Source of the DNA: Oscillospiraceae bacterium
GTDB taxonomy: Bacteria; Bacillota; Clostridia; Oscillospirales; Oscillospiraceae
NCBI GenBank assembly: GCA_020025305.1
Contig: JAHHSG010000008.1
Location: 1-64,000 of the forward strand
Length of the DNA stretch: 64,000 bases
Reading direction: 5' to 3'
The notes beneath the pieces were generated by a model. The model did no database searches, was not told the origin of the DNA, and was given only the letters and a program-made list of their open reading frames with translations. A program made the position numbers and the translations under genes. Shown in pieces: positions 36,139 to 44,492 of this stretch; position 1 is the first letter of the stretch, and every line of letters begins with the position of its first letter.

Positions 36139-36155
36139 AACCCGTGTATCGGGTT
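36139..36155 (-). terminator. Small terminator-like hairpin in the heme operon leader
   Basis: AACCCG-ATACA-CGGGTT followed on the - strand by TTTATTT. It lies between the upstream promoter and the first gene, so it could attenuate the leader transcript, or end transcripts from further upstream. Confidence 0.45.
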
Positions 36156-36263
36156 ATTGACCAATGCTACATAAGAATTGTAAACGCCCATTGTTTGTGG
36201 CATAGAGGTGATGCTTGCAGAGCAGCGCGTTTGCAGGGATGCGCTCTCTTAAACGCCATTTAG

Positions 36264-36280
36264 GTTAGCGCAAGCTAATC
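36264..36280. promoter_or_regulatory. Palindromic operator, copy 2
   Basis: GTTAGC-GCAA-GCTAATC; together with its left flank it reads TTAGGTTAGC, matching the left half of the DtxR box. It begins about four bases after the predicted transcription start. Confidence 0.65.
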
Positions 36281-36290
36281 TACTAAGGAT

Positions 36291-36319
36291 AAATTATCAC
36301 AAAACTCGATAGAAAGCAA
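36291..36319 (-). promoter_or_regulatory. Predicted promoter of the heme operon
   Basis: TTGCTT (36319-36314), 17 bases, TAATTT (36296-36291) on the - strand. The transcript would start near 36284, directly before operator copy 2, with a leader of about 260 bases. Confidence 0.5.
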
Positions 36320-36498
36320 TAGTTTTTTGGAAAAATTAGAGATGATAGTGCCTGCGTCAAGGGATGTTTGCAAAAAGAGATTCTGAAAAATAAAAGGAAG
36401 CTGTCCTGCTTTTTATCCAACCTTATAAGCGGATGAGACCGCCCCGGTGCATACACATGAGTTTTCGGCGGCCAGGTTGAGGGGAGAGAGCACACCAG

Positions 36499-36618
36499 AT
36501 GTTGGGTGTCGGCGCTCAGAGGATTGCGCTGGGCAGTGTCAAGATCTTCAGTGATGCGGAGATTATAGTCGGATTTCCGAAGAAGCCTGTAGGGAGAGAT
36601 ACGCTTTTCTTTCAGTAG
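36499..36618 (+). CDS. Possible 39-residue protein or gene remnant
   Basis: ATG-TAG frame encoding a protein with AQRIALGSVKIFSDAE and GFPKKPVGRDTLFFQ. GGGGAGAG lies about 10 bases upstream and a terminator follows by 20 bases, so it forms a compact cistron. A decayed C-terminal fragment of a larger gene is equally possible. No family recognised. Confidence 0.3.
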   Translation: MLGVGAQRIALGSVKIFSDAEIIVGFPKKPVGRDTLFFQ

Positions 36619-36638
36619 AATGCAAGAGCAATCAAAAG

Positions 36639-36682
36639 AAGGCTCCAGCCGCCGGGGTTATACCGGGGGCCGGAGCCTTTTT
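36639..36682 (+). terminator. Rho-independent terminator
   Basis: AAGGCTCC / GGAGCCTT outer stem with an inner CCGG hairpin and TTTTT tail. It would end transcription through the small frame at 36499. Confidence 0.8.
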
Positions 36683-37011
36683 AGTAGGCAAGGGGCCGGG
36701 AGTGTTGTTCATAAGAGGGAGTCTACAACAGAAAACGCTGCTTTCTTCATATCGGATGCTCCGTCCATGCCGGTGTAGTCTTCTGCGCCAACGATCCGCT
36801 ATAGGGGAGGCTATTTTTGATCATGCATGATGGAAAGTTTCCTTACCGGCTGGGGAACAAAGGGGGGATAAGGTGCCAATAACATCAAGCCAAGGTAGAA
36901 ACAGAAGACAATCCTGCCCTTTCTGGTTCTGCATAAATCGACACTTCATGGCAGCGGATGGGAGTAAAACGAACTACTGCCTCTTTAGTTCATTAGGAGC
37001 AGTGAGCTATT

Positions 37012-38208
37012 TTATTTGTTTTCAATCAGTTCACCGCGATAATAGACATAGCGAGGGAGTTTCTTCATGACATAAATATCTTCGTCGGGCTTGCCATCTA
37101 TCAGCACCAACTCCGCATTTTTCCCCACCTTGATGGTGCCCTTGCAGTCATCCAACCCGGCAATTTCAGCGCTGTTTTTGGTCGCCTGGAGCAGGATGTC
37201 CTTATAGTCAAAGTTGAACCAATCCGTTCTGGCATAGAACTCCATGCCGGGATATTTGCAGAAATTAGTGTAGTCAATATCGGAGCCAAAGCCCAGTTTG
37301 AGACCGGCACGATAGGCATTATTGACGCAGTTTTTTTCCGCCATCTCATATTTCTTGGACTTCTCTATGGCGTCCTCAGAAAGAACAGATTCTTCATCAT
37401 CTATGCATGCTAAGCCGATGGCAGCCGTAGGAACGAGCCAGGTATTGTCATTGTTTTTCAACATTTCAATGGCTTCCTCATCGATAAAGCTGCCATGTTC
37501 AATGGTTCTCAGACCGGCGCGGATCGCAAGTTTGATTCCTTCTGCGCCGTGTGCATGTCCCATGACATAGCTGTTCTTCAATTTTGCGATTTTGACGGCC
37601 TCCTTGAGTTCATCTTCCGTTGCGATTTGGTCGCCCGGATTGCCGGATTCATTGAGGTAGGCACCAGTGACCATATATTTGATGACATGGTTGCCTGCCT
37701 CAAACTGTTCACGGCAGGCTTTTCTTACTTCATAAGGAGAATCTGCTTCATAATAGATGGTACTGAAAGTGGAGTTACCCACCTCTGTAGGGGTTAGAAT
37801 CAGGCCGGAACAAATCAGCTGGGGAATATTGATAATCCCTCTTTGTGATGCTCTTTCCAGACCGATGGGAATATTGTACGGAGAACCGGCATCACGGATC
37901 GTGGTATAGCCCTGCCTGAGATATTCTCTTGCAAATGCATAACTGTCCATGCAGGTATCCATCATATTTTTCTTACACAAGTCTTTGAAATCCAGATTGG
38001 TCAGGAACATGTGTGCATGAAGATCGAAAAAGCCGGGCAGGAGTGTCATGCCTTGCGCATCAATTTCCTGACAGCCGGAGGAAGAAATCTCACCAGGAGT
38101 GCAAATGCGTTCGATCAGATCTTTATCACTGACAAGGACATCAGCGTATTCACCGTCAAAGCCTTCCGTCAGCTCTTTTATCAACCTACAATTCTTAAAT
38201 AAAATCAT
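37012..38208 (-). CDS. COG1228 metal-dependent amidohydrolase (prolidase-like)
   Basis: A 398-residue amidohydrolase-fold enzyme. It has the metal motif DLHAH (FFDLHAHMF), the probable carboxylated lysine in HVIKYMVTG, GHAHG, TIEHGSF and the final Asp in GFGSDIDY. This pattern is that of imidazolonepropionase-like enzymes that include Xaa-Pro and Xaa-Arg dipeptidases. GGAGGGAT precedes the ATG. It is divergent from the YfcC transporter gene and next to an AbgA-like hydrolase, suggesting breakdown of imported dipeptides or N-acyl amino acids. Confidence 0.87.
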   Translation of the reverse strand: MILFKNCRLIKELTEGFDGEYADVLVSDKDLIERICTPGEISSSGCQEIDAQGMTLLPGFFDLHAHMFLTNLDFKDLCKKNMMDTCMDSYAFAREYLRQGYTTIRDAGSPYNIPIGLERASQRGIINIPQLICSGLILTPTEVGNSTFSTIYYEADSPYEVRKACREQFEAGNHVIKYMVTGAYLNESGNPGDQIATEDELKEAVKIAKLKNSYVMGHAHGAEGIKLAIRAGLRTIEHGSFIDEEAIEMLKNNDNTWLVPTAAIGLACIDDEESVLSEDAIEKSKKYEMAEKNCVNNAYRAGLKLGFGSDIDYTNFCKYPGMEFYARTDWFNFDYKDILLQATKNSAEIAGLDDCKGTIKVGKNAELVLIDGKPDEDIYVMKKLPRYVYYRGELIENK

Positions 38209-38452
38209 GTTTATCCCTCCATGCAGTTGTATTATGCAGCAGAAATCGCTTATCTATAGCTGCCGCATCATATCTGTCATTTATCTTAGCAAAATCCGTA
38301 TTGAAAGCAAGTGCCAGTTAAAAAAATAGAGATGGTCCATTTTCCGTATGAGCAATTTGTTGAATTATGGACTATAAAAAATCTTTTTCTTTGGTACTTA
38401 CGCAGGGAAAAGAAATATGGTAGAGTATTCCCATCAATAAGGAGGGCAGTTC

Positions 38453-38482
38453 TTGTCATTGTTGTTGAAAACTGTGTATTTT
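38453..38482 (+). promoter_or_regulatory. Possible promoter of the YfcC gene
   Basis: TTGTCA (38453-38458), 18 bases, TATTTT (38477-38482) with upstream TGTG, 24 bases before the ATG. Confidence 0.45.
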
Positions 38483-38505
38483 GAAAAACGCATAGGAGGA
38501 AAGAA

Positions 38506-39903
38506 ATGGGAAAGAAAAAGAAAAAGGCTTTTGAGCCTAACGCATTTATCATTGTGTTTGGCATAATGATTTTTTGCGCTATCCTGACGTGGATCATTCC
38601 CGCTGGTACATTTGATCGTATTGTGGATGAGGCTACGGGTAAAGAGATCGTTGTTGCAGGGTCATTCCATTCTGTGGAAAGCAGCCCCGTCGGACCGTGG
38701 AAGCTCTTCAACTGCTTCTTTGATGGATTTGTCAATGCAGCAGATATTATGTTCTTTATTCTCTTTGCTACGTCTTATGTGCATGTTTTGTCCAAGAGCA
38801 ATGCGCTCAACGCCTTCATCGGACGTATGCTCCGGCTGGTAGGGAGCAAAGACCATTTGATTATTCCTGTGTTCTTTATGCTCTTTGCTATCGGCGGCAC
38901 GACCTTTGGCATGTTCGAAGAGACATATGCCCTCATTCCTGTGTTTATCGTGATTGCAAAGACCCTTGGCTACGATCGGATGGTCGGTGGCGCACTGGTC
39001 TATCTGGGTGTGGCTACTGGCTTTGCAGCAGCCATCATCAATCCCTTTACGATTGGTGTTGCCGCAGGTGTGGCAGGTGTGCCGCTGGTCGATACAAAGG
39101 TTACTATCTTCCGCACCATTGCCTTCCTGCTTTTCAGCGTTCTGATCTGCGGTTATTTGATGAGATATGCAGCCAGAGTCAGAAAAGATCCTACGAAGAG
39201 CTATCTCTATGGCGTGCACGATGATCTAGCCGGCATGATGACCAGAGAAGAGTGCATGGAGACTGAATTCACCACACGTCACAAAATTTCCATGATCGGG
39301 TTTGTGATCCTGCTGGTAATCCTGGTTTGGGGGATCATTAGTAAGGGCTGGTGGTTCACCGATATTTCCTCCTTGTTCTTTGTGTTCATGATCATCACCG
39401 GCTTTATTAATAAGATGTCTGTGAATGATCTGGCAGATGCTCTGGTGGAATCTACCAAGAACTCTGTTTATGCCATGCTGCTGGTTGGTTTCTCCAGAGG
39501 TATTTCCATGGTCATGACAGAAGGAAACATCATTGACTCTGTTGTTAATGGGTTAGCTTCTGTGGTACAGGCTCTGCCTGCATCGCTGACCGGCGTTGGA
39601 ATGCTGGTTGTTCAAAATCTGATTAACTTCTTCATTCCCTCCGGATCCGGACAGGCTGTTGTGATGATGCCGATTATGGCACCTTTGGCTGATATCACCG
39701 GCGTTTCCCGGCAGATGGCCTGTGTTGCGTATCAGTTCGGCGATGGTTTCTCCAATATGATCTTCCCCACCGCTGTGGCTCTTGAGTGTGGCATTATGGG
39801 AATCTCCCTGAAAAACTGGTACAAGCTGGTGCTGCCGTTGTTTGGACTGGTATTCATTCTTGAATGTATCCTGCTGGTTGCCGGTATTATGATCGGTATC
39901 TGA
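38506..39903 (+). CDS. YfcC/DcuC-family carrier
   Basis: A 465-residue membrane protein with about twelve helices. Family features are the opening FEPNAFIIVFGIMIFCAILTW, GGTTFGMFEETYALIPVF, FTIGVAAG and the late INFFIPSGSGQAVVMMPIMAP. It belongs to the DcuC group of the ion transporter superfamily, whose YfcC members are thought to carry amino acids, peptides or carboxylates. AGGAGGAAAG precedes the ATG. The flanking hydrolases suggest it imports their substrate. Confidence 0.9.
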   Translation: MGKKKKKAFEPNAFIIVFGIMIFCAILTWIIPAGTFDRIVDEATGKEIVVAGSFHSVESSPVGPWKLFNCFFDGFVNAADIMFFILFATSYVHVLSKSNALNAFIGRMLRLVGSKDHLIIPVFFMLFAIGGTTFGMFEETYALIPVFIVIAKTLGYDRMVGGALVYLGVATGFAAAIINPFTIGVAAGVAGVPLVDTKVTIFRTIAFLLFSVLICGYLMRYAARVRKDPTKSYLYGVHDDLAGMMTREECMETEFTTRHKISMIGFVILLVILVWGIISKGWWFTDISSLFFVFMIITGFINKMSVNDLADALVESTKNSVYAMLLVGFSRGISMVMTEGNIIDSVVNGLASVVQALPASLTGVGMLVVQNLINFFIPSGSGQAVVMMPIMAPLADITGVSRQMACVAYQFGDGFSNMIFPTAVALECGIMGISLKNWYKLVLPLFGLVFILECILLVAGIMIGI

Positions 39904-39917
39904 AAATTTGAATAGGT

Positions 39918-39955
39918 AAATTATATAAGGCGACATTTGTCGCCTTATATAATTT
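39918..39955. terminator. 17-bp perfect palindrome: terminator and possible operator
   Basis: AAATTATATAAGGCGAC / GTCGCCTTATATAATTT with an ATTT loop, 15 bases after the YfcC gene. It should terminate that transcript, and its right arm overlaps the -35 box of the next gene. Confidence 0.75.
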
Positions 39956-39965
39956 ATGGTACAAT
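39937..39965 (+). promoter_or_regulatory. Promoter of the MocR-type regulator gene
   Basis: TTGTCG (39937-39942), 17 bases, TACAAT (39960-39965) with an extended -10 TGG. Confidence 0.6.
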
Positions 39966-40020
39966 ATAAAAAATTTTGATGATGCCCATATCATTGAACT
40001 TCAGCAAAGCAGGTGGTCAA

Positions 40021-41466
40021 ATGAATATAAAAATCAACAGGAATAGTGAAACGCCCATTTATTTGCAGATTGAGGGGAGTATTAAAAACCAGATCAACTC
40101 CATGGAACTGTTCCCCGGCTATAAGATGCCGTCTGAAAGAAAACTGGCGGAGGAACTGTGTGTACATAGAAATACGATTGTAAAGGTTTATTCCGATTTG
40201 GTTGCAGAAGGATACCTTGTTTCATCCCGGAAAACGCCAGAAGGGTATTTTGTCAACACTTTGGAGGAATCGGGAAGCTTTGCCAAGCGCTTTTTTCCCT
40301 TGGCAAAAAGAGTACGCTACACTTTGAACAGAAAAGAGAAACTGTTTTTTAACCTTTACGATTTAAGTCGGCAAAATAAAGATTATATTTCCATGGGCGG
40401 TCTTGTGGTAGATAAAGATATTCTATCATTTGAAGGAACTGAGAATCTCGCATCAAAAATCTTCTATCCGCTGGCAGATGAAAATGAGCGGTTGAAGAGG
40501 AATATCAGCAAATTGTTGGTAAAAGAGAATATGTATGTGAATCCAAATAATATTCAGATTTCCTCCGAGACGAATCAACTATTGAATCAGTTATGTGAGC
40601 TTTTCCTTTCCGAGGGGGATTGCATCATAGCTGAGGAGCCTCTCATGCCTGACAATATGGCACTTTTCAGGAATAAAAACCTGCAGGTTATTACGATCCC
40701 CGTGGAAGAGGACGGAATGAATATGGTGATTTTAGAGAAAATGATTGAAAAATATCATCCTAAATTCATATATACATTGCCTGCTTGTCATAATCCTACG
40801 GGAATCATTATGTCACTGGAAAAACGAATGCAGCTTTTGCGCATTGCCAATAAACATGACGTTCCTATTATCGAGGAAGCGTCACAGATTCTTTTTAACT
40901 ATGCCGGCAGTAAAATTCCTCCGTTGTATGCAATAGATAAGAATCAATCGGTTCTTTATATTGATTCGTTTACGCTTACATTTCCATATGATATTAAAAT
41001 TGCCTATATCGTCGGGCCTTATGATCTGATTGAGATGCTGGGGCGGTATGTGATGATCACAGAAACAACGATCAACTCCCTGTCGGATTATGTGATGAAT
41101 GAGATTATTGAAAGCGGCTATTACGAAAAAGGGGTCAAAGAACTTGTAAGTCAACTGAAAAAGAGGCGTGACCTATTATATAACGAACTGGAAAAGATAC
41201 GAGACAAGGGAATTACATGTAAGCTTCCGGATGCCGGCCTTTCGATCTGGTGTTCACTGGATAAAGATATAAAGGAGATGCAGCTTGTGGATGTGGCCCG
41301 AAAAAAAGGCCTGATTATTATGCCCGGGTTTGTGTTTTATCCTTTTGGCTATCAGGGGTGCGGGCATCTGAGACTGTCCTTTTCCAATTGCGGGGAAGAG
41401 CAAATCAAAGAGGGTGTACGGATTTTGAGTGAGTGCATCGATATCTGTCGATGTACGGACAATTAA
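40021..41466 (+). CDS. MocR/GabR-type regulator with a degenerate PLP site
   Basis: A 481-residue fusion of a GntR winged helix (about 1-75; PIYLQIEGSIKNQI, MPSERKLAEELCVHRNTI) and an aminotransferase-like domain. PACHNPTG is kept and the C-terminal arginine motif is LRLSFSN. The lysine that binds PLP in GabR (Lys312) aligns with Leu319 (IDSFTLTFP), GabR Asp279 with Glu286 and Tyr281 with Ser288. The 33-residue spacing is conserved, so the alignment is firm. AGGTGG supports the ATG at 40021. It probably regulates the flanking transporter and hydrolase genes. Confidence 0.9.
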   Translation: MNIKINRNSETPIYLQIEGSIKNQINSMELFPGYKMPSERKLAEELCVHRNTIVKVYSDLVAEGYLVSSRKTPEGYFVNTLEESGSFAKRFFPLAKRVRYTLNRKEKLFFNLYDLSRQNKDYISMGGLVVDKDILSFEGTENLASKIFYPLADENERLKRNISKLLVKENMYVNPNNIQISSETNQLLNQLCELFLSEGDCIIAEEPLMPDNMALFRNKNLQVITIPVEEDGMNMVILEKMIEKYHPKFIYTLPACHNPTGIIMSLEKRMQLLRIANKHDVPIIEEASQILFNYAGSKIPPLYAIDKNQSVLYIDSFTLTFPYDIKIAYIVGPYDLIEMLGRYVMITETTINSLSDYVMNEIIESGYYEKGVKELVSQLKKRRDLLYNELEKIRDKGITCKLPDAGLSIWCSLDKDIKEMQLVDVARKKGLIIMPGFVFYPFGYQGCGHLRLSFSNCGEEQIKEGVRILSECIDICRCTDN

Positions 41467-41487
41467 GCGCAGAAGGAGAACTTTCTA

Positions 41488-42777
41488 ATGAACAAATTTG
41501 TGGAATACAGAAGAGAATTTCATAAATATCCAGAGAATGGCTGGCGTGAAATCCGAACCAGTGCAAGAATTGCGGAGATTCTCACAGGGATGGGATATCA
41601 GTGCCTGATGGGACCGGATGTGGTCCATGAGGAATCCATTGTGAAATTTGTCCGCCCTTCGGATGAGGAGAAGGCAGAACAAATGAAACGTGCGATTGTT
41701 CAAGGGGCCAATCCTGCATTCGTTGAGAAAACCAAGGGCGTTTCCGGTGTCATTGCTGAGTATGACACGGGAAAGAAGGGGCCTGTCACGGCATTTCGCT
41801 TTGATATAGATTGCCTGCCGTATGATGAGCCGCAGGAGCAAGGATTTCGTCCGTTTGATGAGGCATTTATCTCCACCAATCCGGGGGCTGTCCATGCCTG
41901 TGGACATGATGCCCATATTGCTATGGGCTTGGGGATTGCAGCAAATTTGATGGAGAGGCAAGAACCGCTGTGCGGTAAAATTCGATTGATTTTTCAACCT
42001 GCGGAAGAAACCTTTGGCGGAGCGCTTTCCATTGTGAATCAAGGTCATCTGGATGATGTGAACTACTTTATTGCTTTCCACGATGCGCTCGGCAACAAAG
42101 AAGGCGAGCAGCTGCTATCCCATAGTATGTGCTGCGGATGCAAAGATTTTGTCAGTGCCAGACAACTGGATGTGACATTCCATGGGCACGCTGCCCACCC
42201 CTGTTCCGCGCCGCAAGCCGGCAAGAATGCACTCTTGGCAGCATGCTCGGCTGTACTGAATCTGCATTCGATTGCACATCATGCAGGCGGCCTTTCTACG
42301 GTGAATGTGGGTGAGATACAAGGTGGGGTTGCACCCAATACCATTGCGCCGGAGGCTCTCATCAAGATTGAGTACCGAGGGGAGAAAAAGGAAATCTGCG
42401 ACTATCTGGAGAAAAGAATATTTGATATTCTGGATGGCTCTGCCAAAGCTTATGATATAACATATACATATGATGACTATGGAGAAGTGCCCTGCGGCAA
42501 GAGTGATGATGCGATGATGGAGATCATTGAAAGAGCCGCTCGGAAAGTTCCGTGGTTCAAAGAGATCCATTTCGAGGGCTGTGTTGGAGGTACGGACGAT
42601 GCGGCTACCATGATCAACAGGGTACAGCAGCATGGTGGGATTGGGACCTATATCGGTGTTGGAACGGATACAACGGGACCTCTCCATAACGCAAAATTCG
42701 ACTTAGATGAGGATTGCATTGGGGCAGCTATTGATTTGGGAATGAATGCCATCAGAGAGATTCACGCAGTCAAATAA
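41488..42777 (+). CDS. M20 amidohydrolase, AbgA-like
   Basis: A 429-residue M20D metallopeptidase. It aligns with AbgA (p-aminobenzoyl-glutamate hydrolase subunit) from YRREFHKYPENGWREIRTS to the end. Metal ligands are in HACGHDAH, QPAEET, AFHDALG and LHNAKFD. The insertion VKFVRPSDEEKAEQMKRA with QGANPAFVEKTKG is typical of AbgA rather than simple aminoacylases. It starts 21 bases after the regulator gene. Likely substrates are N-acyl or aroyl amino acids; which one is unknown. Confidence 0.9.
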   Translation: MNKFVEYRREFHKYPENGWREIRTSARIAEILTGMGYQCLMGPDVVHEESIVKFVRPSDEEKAEQMKRAIVQGANPAFVEKTKGVSGVIAEYDTGKKGPVTAFRFDIDCLPYDEPQEQGFRPFDEAFISTNPGAVHACGHDAHIAMGLGIAANLMERQEPLCGKIRLIFQPAEETFGGALSIVNQGHLDDVNYFIAFHDALGNKEGEQLLSHSMCCGCKDFVSARQLDVTFHGHAAHPCSAPQAGKNALLAACSAVLNLHSIAHHAGGLSTVNVGEIQGGVAPNTIAPEALIKIEYRGEKKEICDYLEKRIFDILDGSAKAYDITYTYDDYGEVPCGKSDDAMMEIIERAARKVPWFKEIHFEGCVGGTDDAATMINRVQQHGGIGTYIGVGTDTTGPLHNAKFDLDEDCIGAAIDLGMNAIREIHAVK

Positions 42778-42794
42778 TTGGATAGATGTCAAAG

Positions 42795-42828
42795 AAAAGC
42801 CAGCACTGCTGATGCAGTGCTGGCTTTT
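42795..42828 (+). terminator. Terminator after the AbgA-like gene
   Basis: AAAAGCCAGCACTGC / GCAGTGCTGGCTTTT perfect stem with a TGAT loop. Confidence 0.9.
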
Positions 42829-43011
42829 GCGTACATAGTCTGGCGGTGGCTTCTGCTTCCCCCGCTTTGAACGGTGCTAAGTGCGATCCATTTGGATGAG
42901 GAGAGAACGGATCTGGACTGTTACATTTTAAAGTTTTGGTACTTTTAGTTATGTCCATAGAAGAGTATAATGCAATATATTTTAATGGGCAGGATAGGAG
43001 AAGGCGCTAGT

Positions 43012-43947
43012 ATGAATAGCTGGGAGAAAAAGACAGGACGTTGCAATGCTTTTTTCGCTGAGAAAACCGGGATATCGTTAAAACAGATCAAATACCTTTT
43101 ATTGGCCAACATAGGCTATGCTCTGGCAGTCAACTTATTCTATGTCGATAATAATATTGCCGCCGGAGGGCTTGCCGGTATCGGTACAATTCTTAATTCC
43201 TTTACAGGAATTTCCGTCGGTTTGGCTGTTTTCTCCTTAAATTTGCCCATCTGTATCTGGGGACTGACTATCAAGGGGAAAAGATACATTATTTTATCGG
43301 TGATTACCATAGGCGTATTTTCGCTGCTTGTGGATGCCCTGTCGTTCTTGCCGTGCCTGAGTGATGATAAAATCGTGGCTGTTGTGTGCGGTGGCCTAAT
43401 CTACGGCACTTCATCCTATTTTTCGGTGCGCGCCCAGATCTCTACCGGTGGAACCGATCTTCTGGCGAAACTCTTAATAACAAAATTCAAGGCCGTCAGC
43501 GTGGGACAAATGCTGTTGATCCTCGATGGTTCCATTGTTGTCATGGCGATGATTGCCTATCGGAATATCGAGTCGGGAATCTATGCCATACTTGCTATTG
43601 CGGTTGCTGCGGTGGTTACAGACCGACTGAACAATGGATTTAACAGAGCAACGATGTTTTACATCTTTTACAATAGAAACTTGGATAAATTAGTCCATTC
43701 TATTTTGCATGAGATGGGGAGAGGCGCAACAATGATCAAAGGAGAAGGCGTATTTGCCCATCAGGAAAGAAATATTCTTCTTGTTGCAGTGAGGGCCCAT
43801 GAGGCTCCCAGACTGAAAGATATTGTTCACAAATACGATCCTTCTGCATTTGTTGTCTTGTCTTCGGTGACGGAAGTCATTGGCGAGGGATTTGAAGGAC
43901 TGAATCTTACGACGACTATTCACGATGATCAACAGTGTGAAGAGTAA
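43012..43947 (+). CDS. YitT family (DUF2179) membrane protein
   Basis: A 311-residue protein with about five to six helices and a C-terminal cytoplasmic DUF2179 domain (GEGVFAHQERNILLVAVRA). LFYVDNNIAAGGLAGIGTIL and STGGTDLLAKLL are family marks. Function is unknown; members are widespread in Firmicutes. AGGAGAAGG supports the ATG at 43012. A TATAAT at 42966-42971 with a weak -35 is the probable promoter. Confidence 0.88.
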   Translation: MNSWEKKTGRCNAFFAEKTGISLKQIKYLLLANIGYALAVNLFYVDNNIAAGGLAGIGTILNSFTGISVGLAVFSLNLPICIWGLTIKGKRYIILSVITIGVFSLLVDALSFLPCLSDDKIVAVVCGGLIYGTSSYFSVRAQISTGGTDLLAKLLITKFKAVSVGQMLLILDGSIVVMAMIAYRNIESGIYAILAIAVAAVVTDRLNNGFNRATMFYIFYNRNLDKLVHSILHEMGRGATMIKGEGVFAHQERNILLVAVRAHEAPRLKDIVHKYDPSAFVVLSSVTEVIGEGFEGLNLTTTIHDDQQCEE

Positions 43948-44118
43948 GCTGTAATACGAGTGCACTTATGAAGGCTGAAAATCATTCTTATATACCGAAC
44001 ATGCGTGAGAGATCATGATCGTGTCTTTGTTTTCTGGAAAAAGAAGCAACAGATGCAGGGAATCAGTAAGGCGAAGTACATATAAAAATACAAGCAGAAT
44101 CTGCAGGGAGGAATTTAT

Positions 44119-44433
44119 ATGCCACATATTACAGTAAGAGGGATTTCGGAAAAAGAGCTCAAGGCTATGGCGGCGGATTTGAAGCAGACCATTGTTTCTG
44201 AAGCCGAAGTAAAAGAAGCGTATGTTAAGGTATTTTATTCGCCGGTACGGCGGGTGGATGCAGAGGATGAGGTGGCGGTGGATGTTTATTGGATGCATCG
44301 TCCTCAAGAACTTTGTGATAGAGTGGCAGCGGCCCTCACAGCATTTTTCCAAAAACAGGGAAAAAGCTTCGTGCAGGTGACATTTACAGAGTTTCTTGGG
44401 AATCATTTCTACGAGAATAATGTACATTATTAA
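44119..44433 (+). CDS. DUF1904 tautomerase-like protein
   Basis: A 104-residue protein matching DUF1904. It begins MPHITVRGIS with a proline right after the initiator methionine, the catalytic position of 4-oxalocrotonate tautomerase/MIF-fold enzymes, and ends with the family's YENNVHY. GGGAGGA precedes the ATG. It is followed 59 bases later by the AcnX genes, so an isomerase step coupled to that dehydratase is plausible but unproven. Confidence 0.8.
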   Translation: MPHITVRGISEKELKAMAADLKQTIVSEAEVKEAYVKVFYSPVRRVDAEDEVAVDVYWMHRPQELCDRVAAALTAFFQKQGKSFVQVTFTEFLGNHFYENNVHY

Positions 44434-44492
44434 TGGCCGGCAAATAGGCAGCATATTGTTTATGGATCTTATAAATTACGGTGGGGGATGTT

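Larger units (their letters stand above)
36320..37011. other. Intergenic region, no recognised gene
   Basis: About 690 bases between the heme promoter and the amidohydrolase gene. Only a 39-codon frame with coding-like composition (36499-36618) and a terminator (36639-36682) stand out. Confidence 0.5.

Noticed and set aside
36283..36495. A 70-codon - strand frame upstream of the heme operon
   Set aside because: It overlaps the predicted promoter, lacks a ribosome site and has no coding-like composition.
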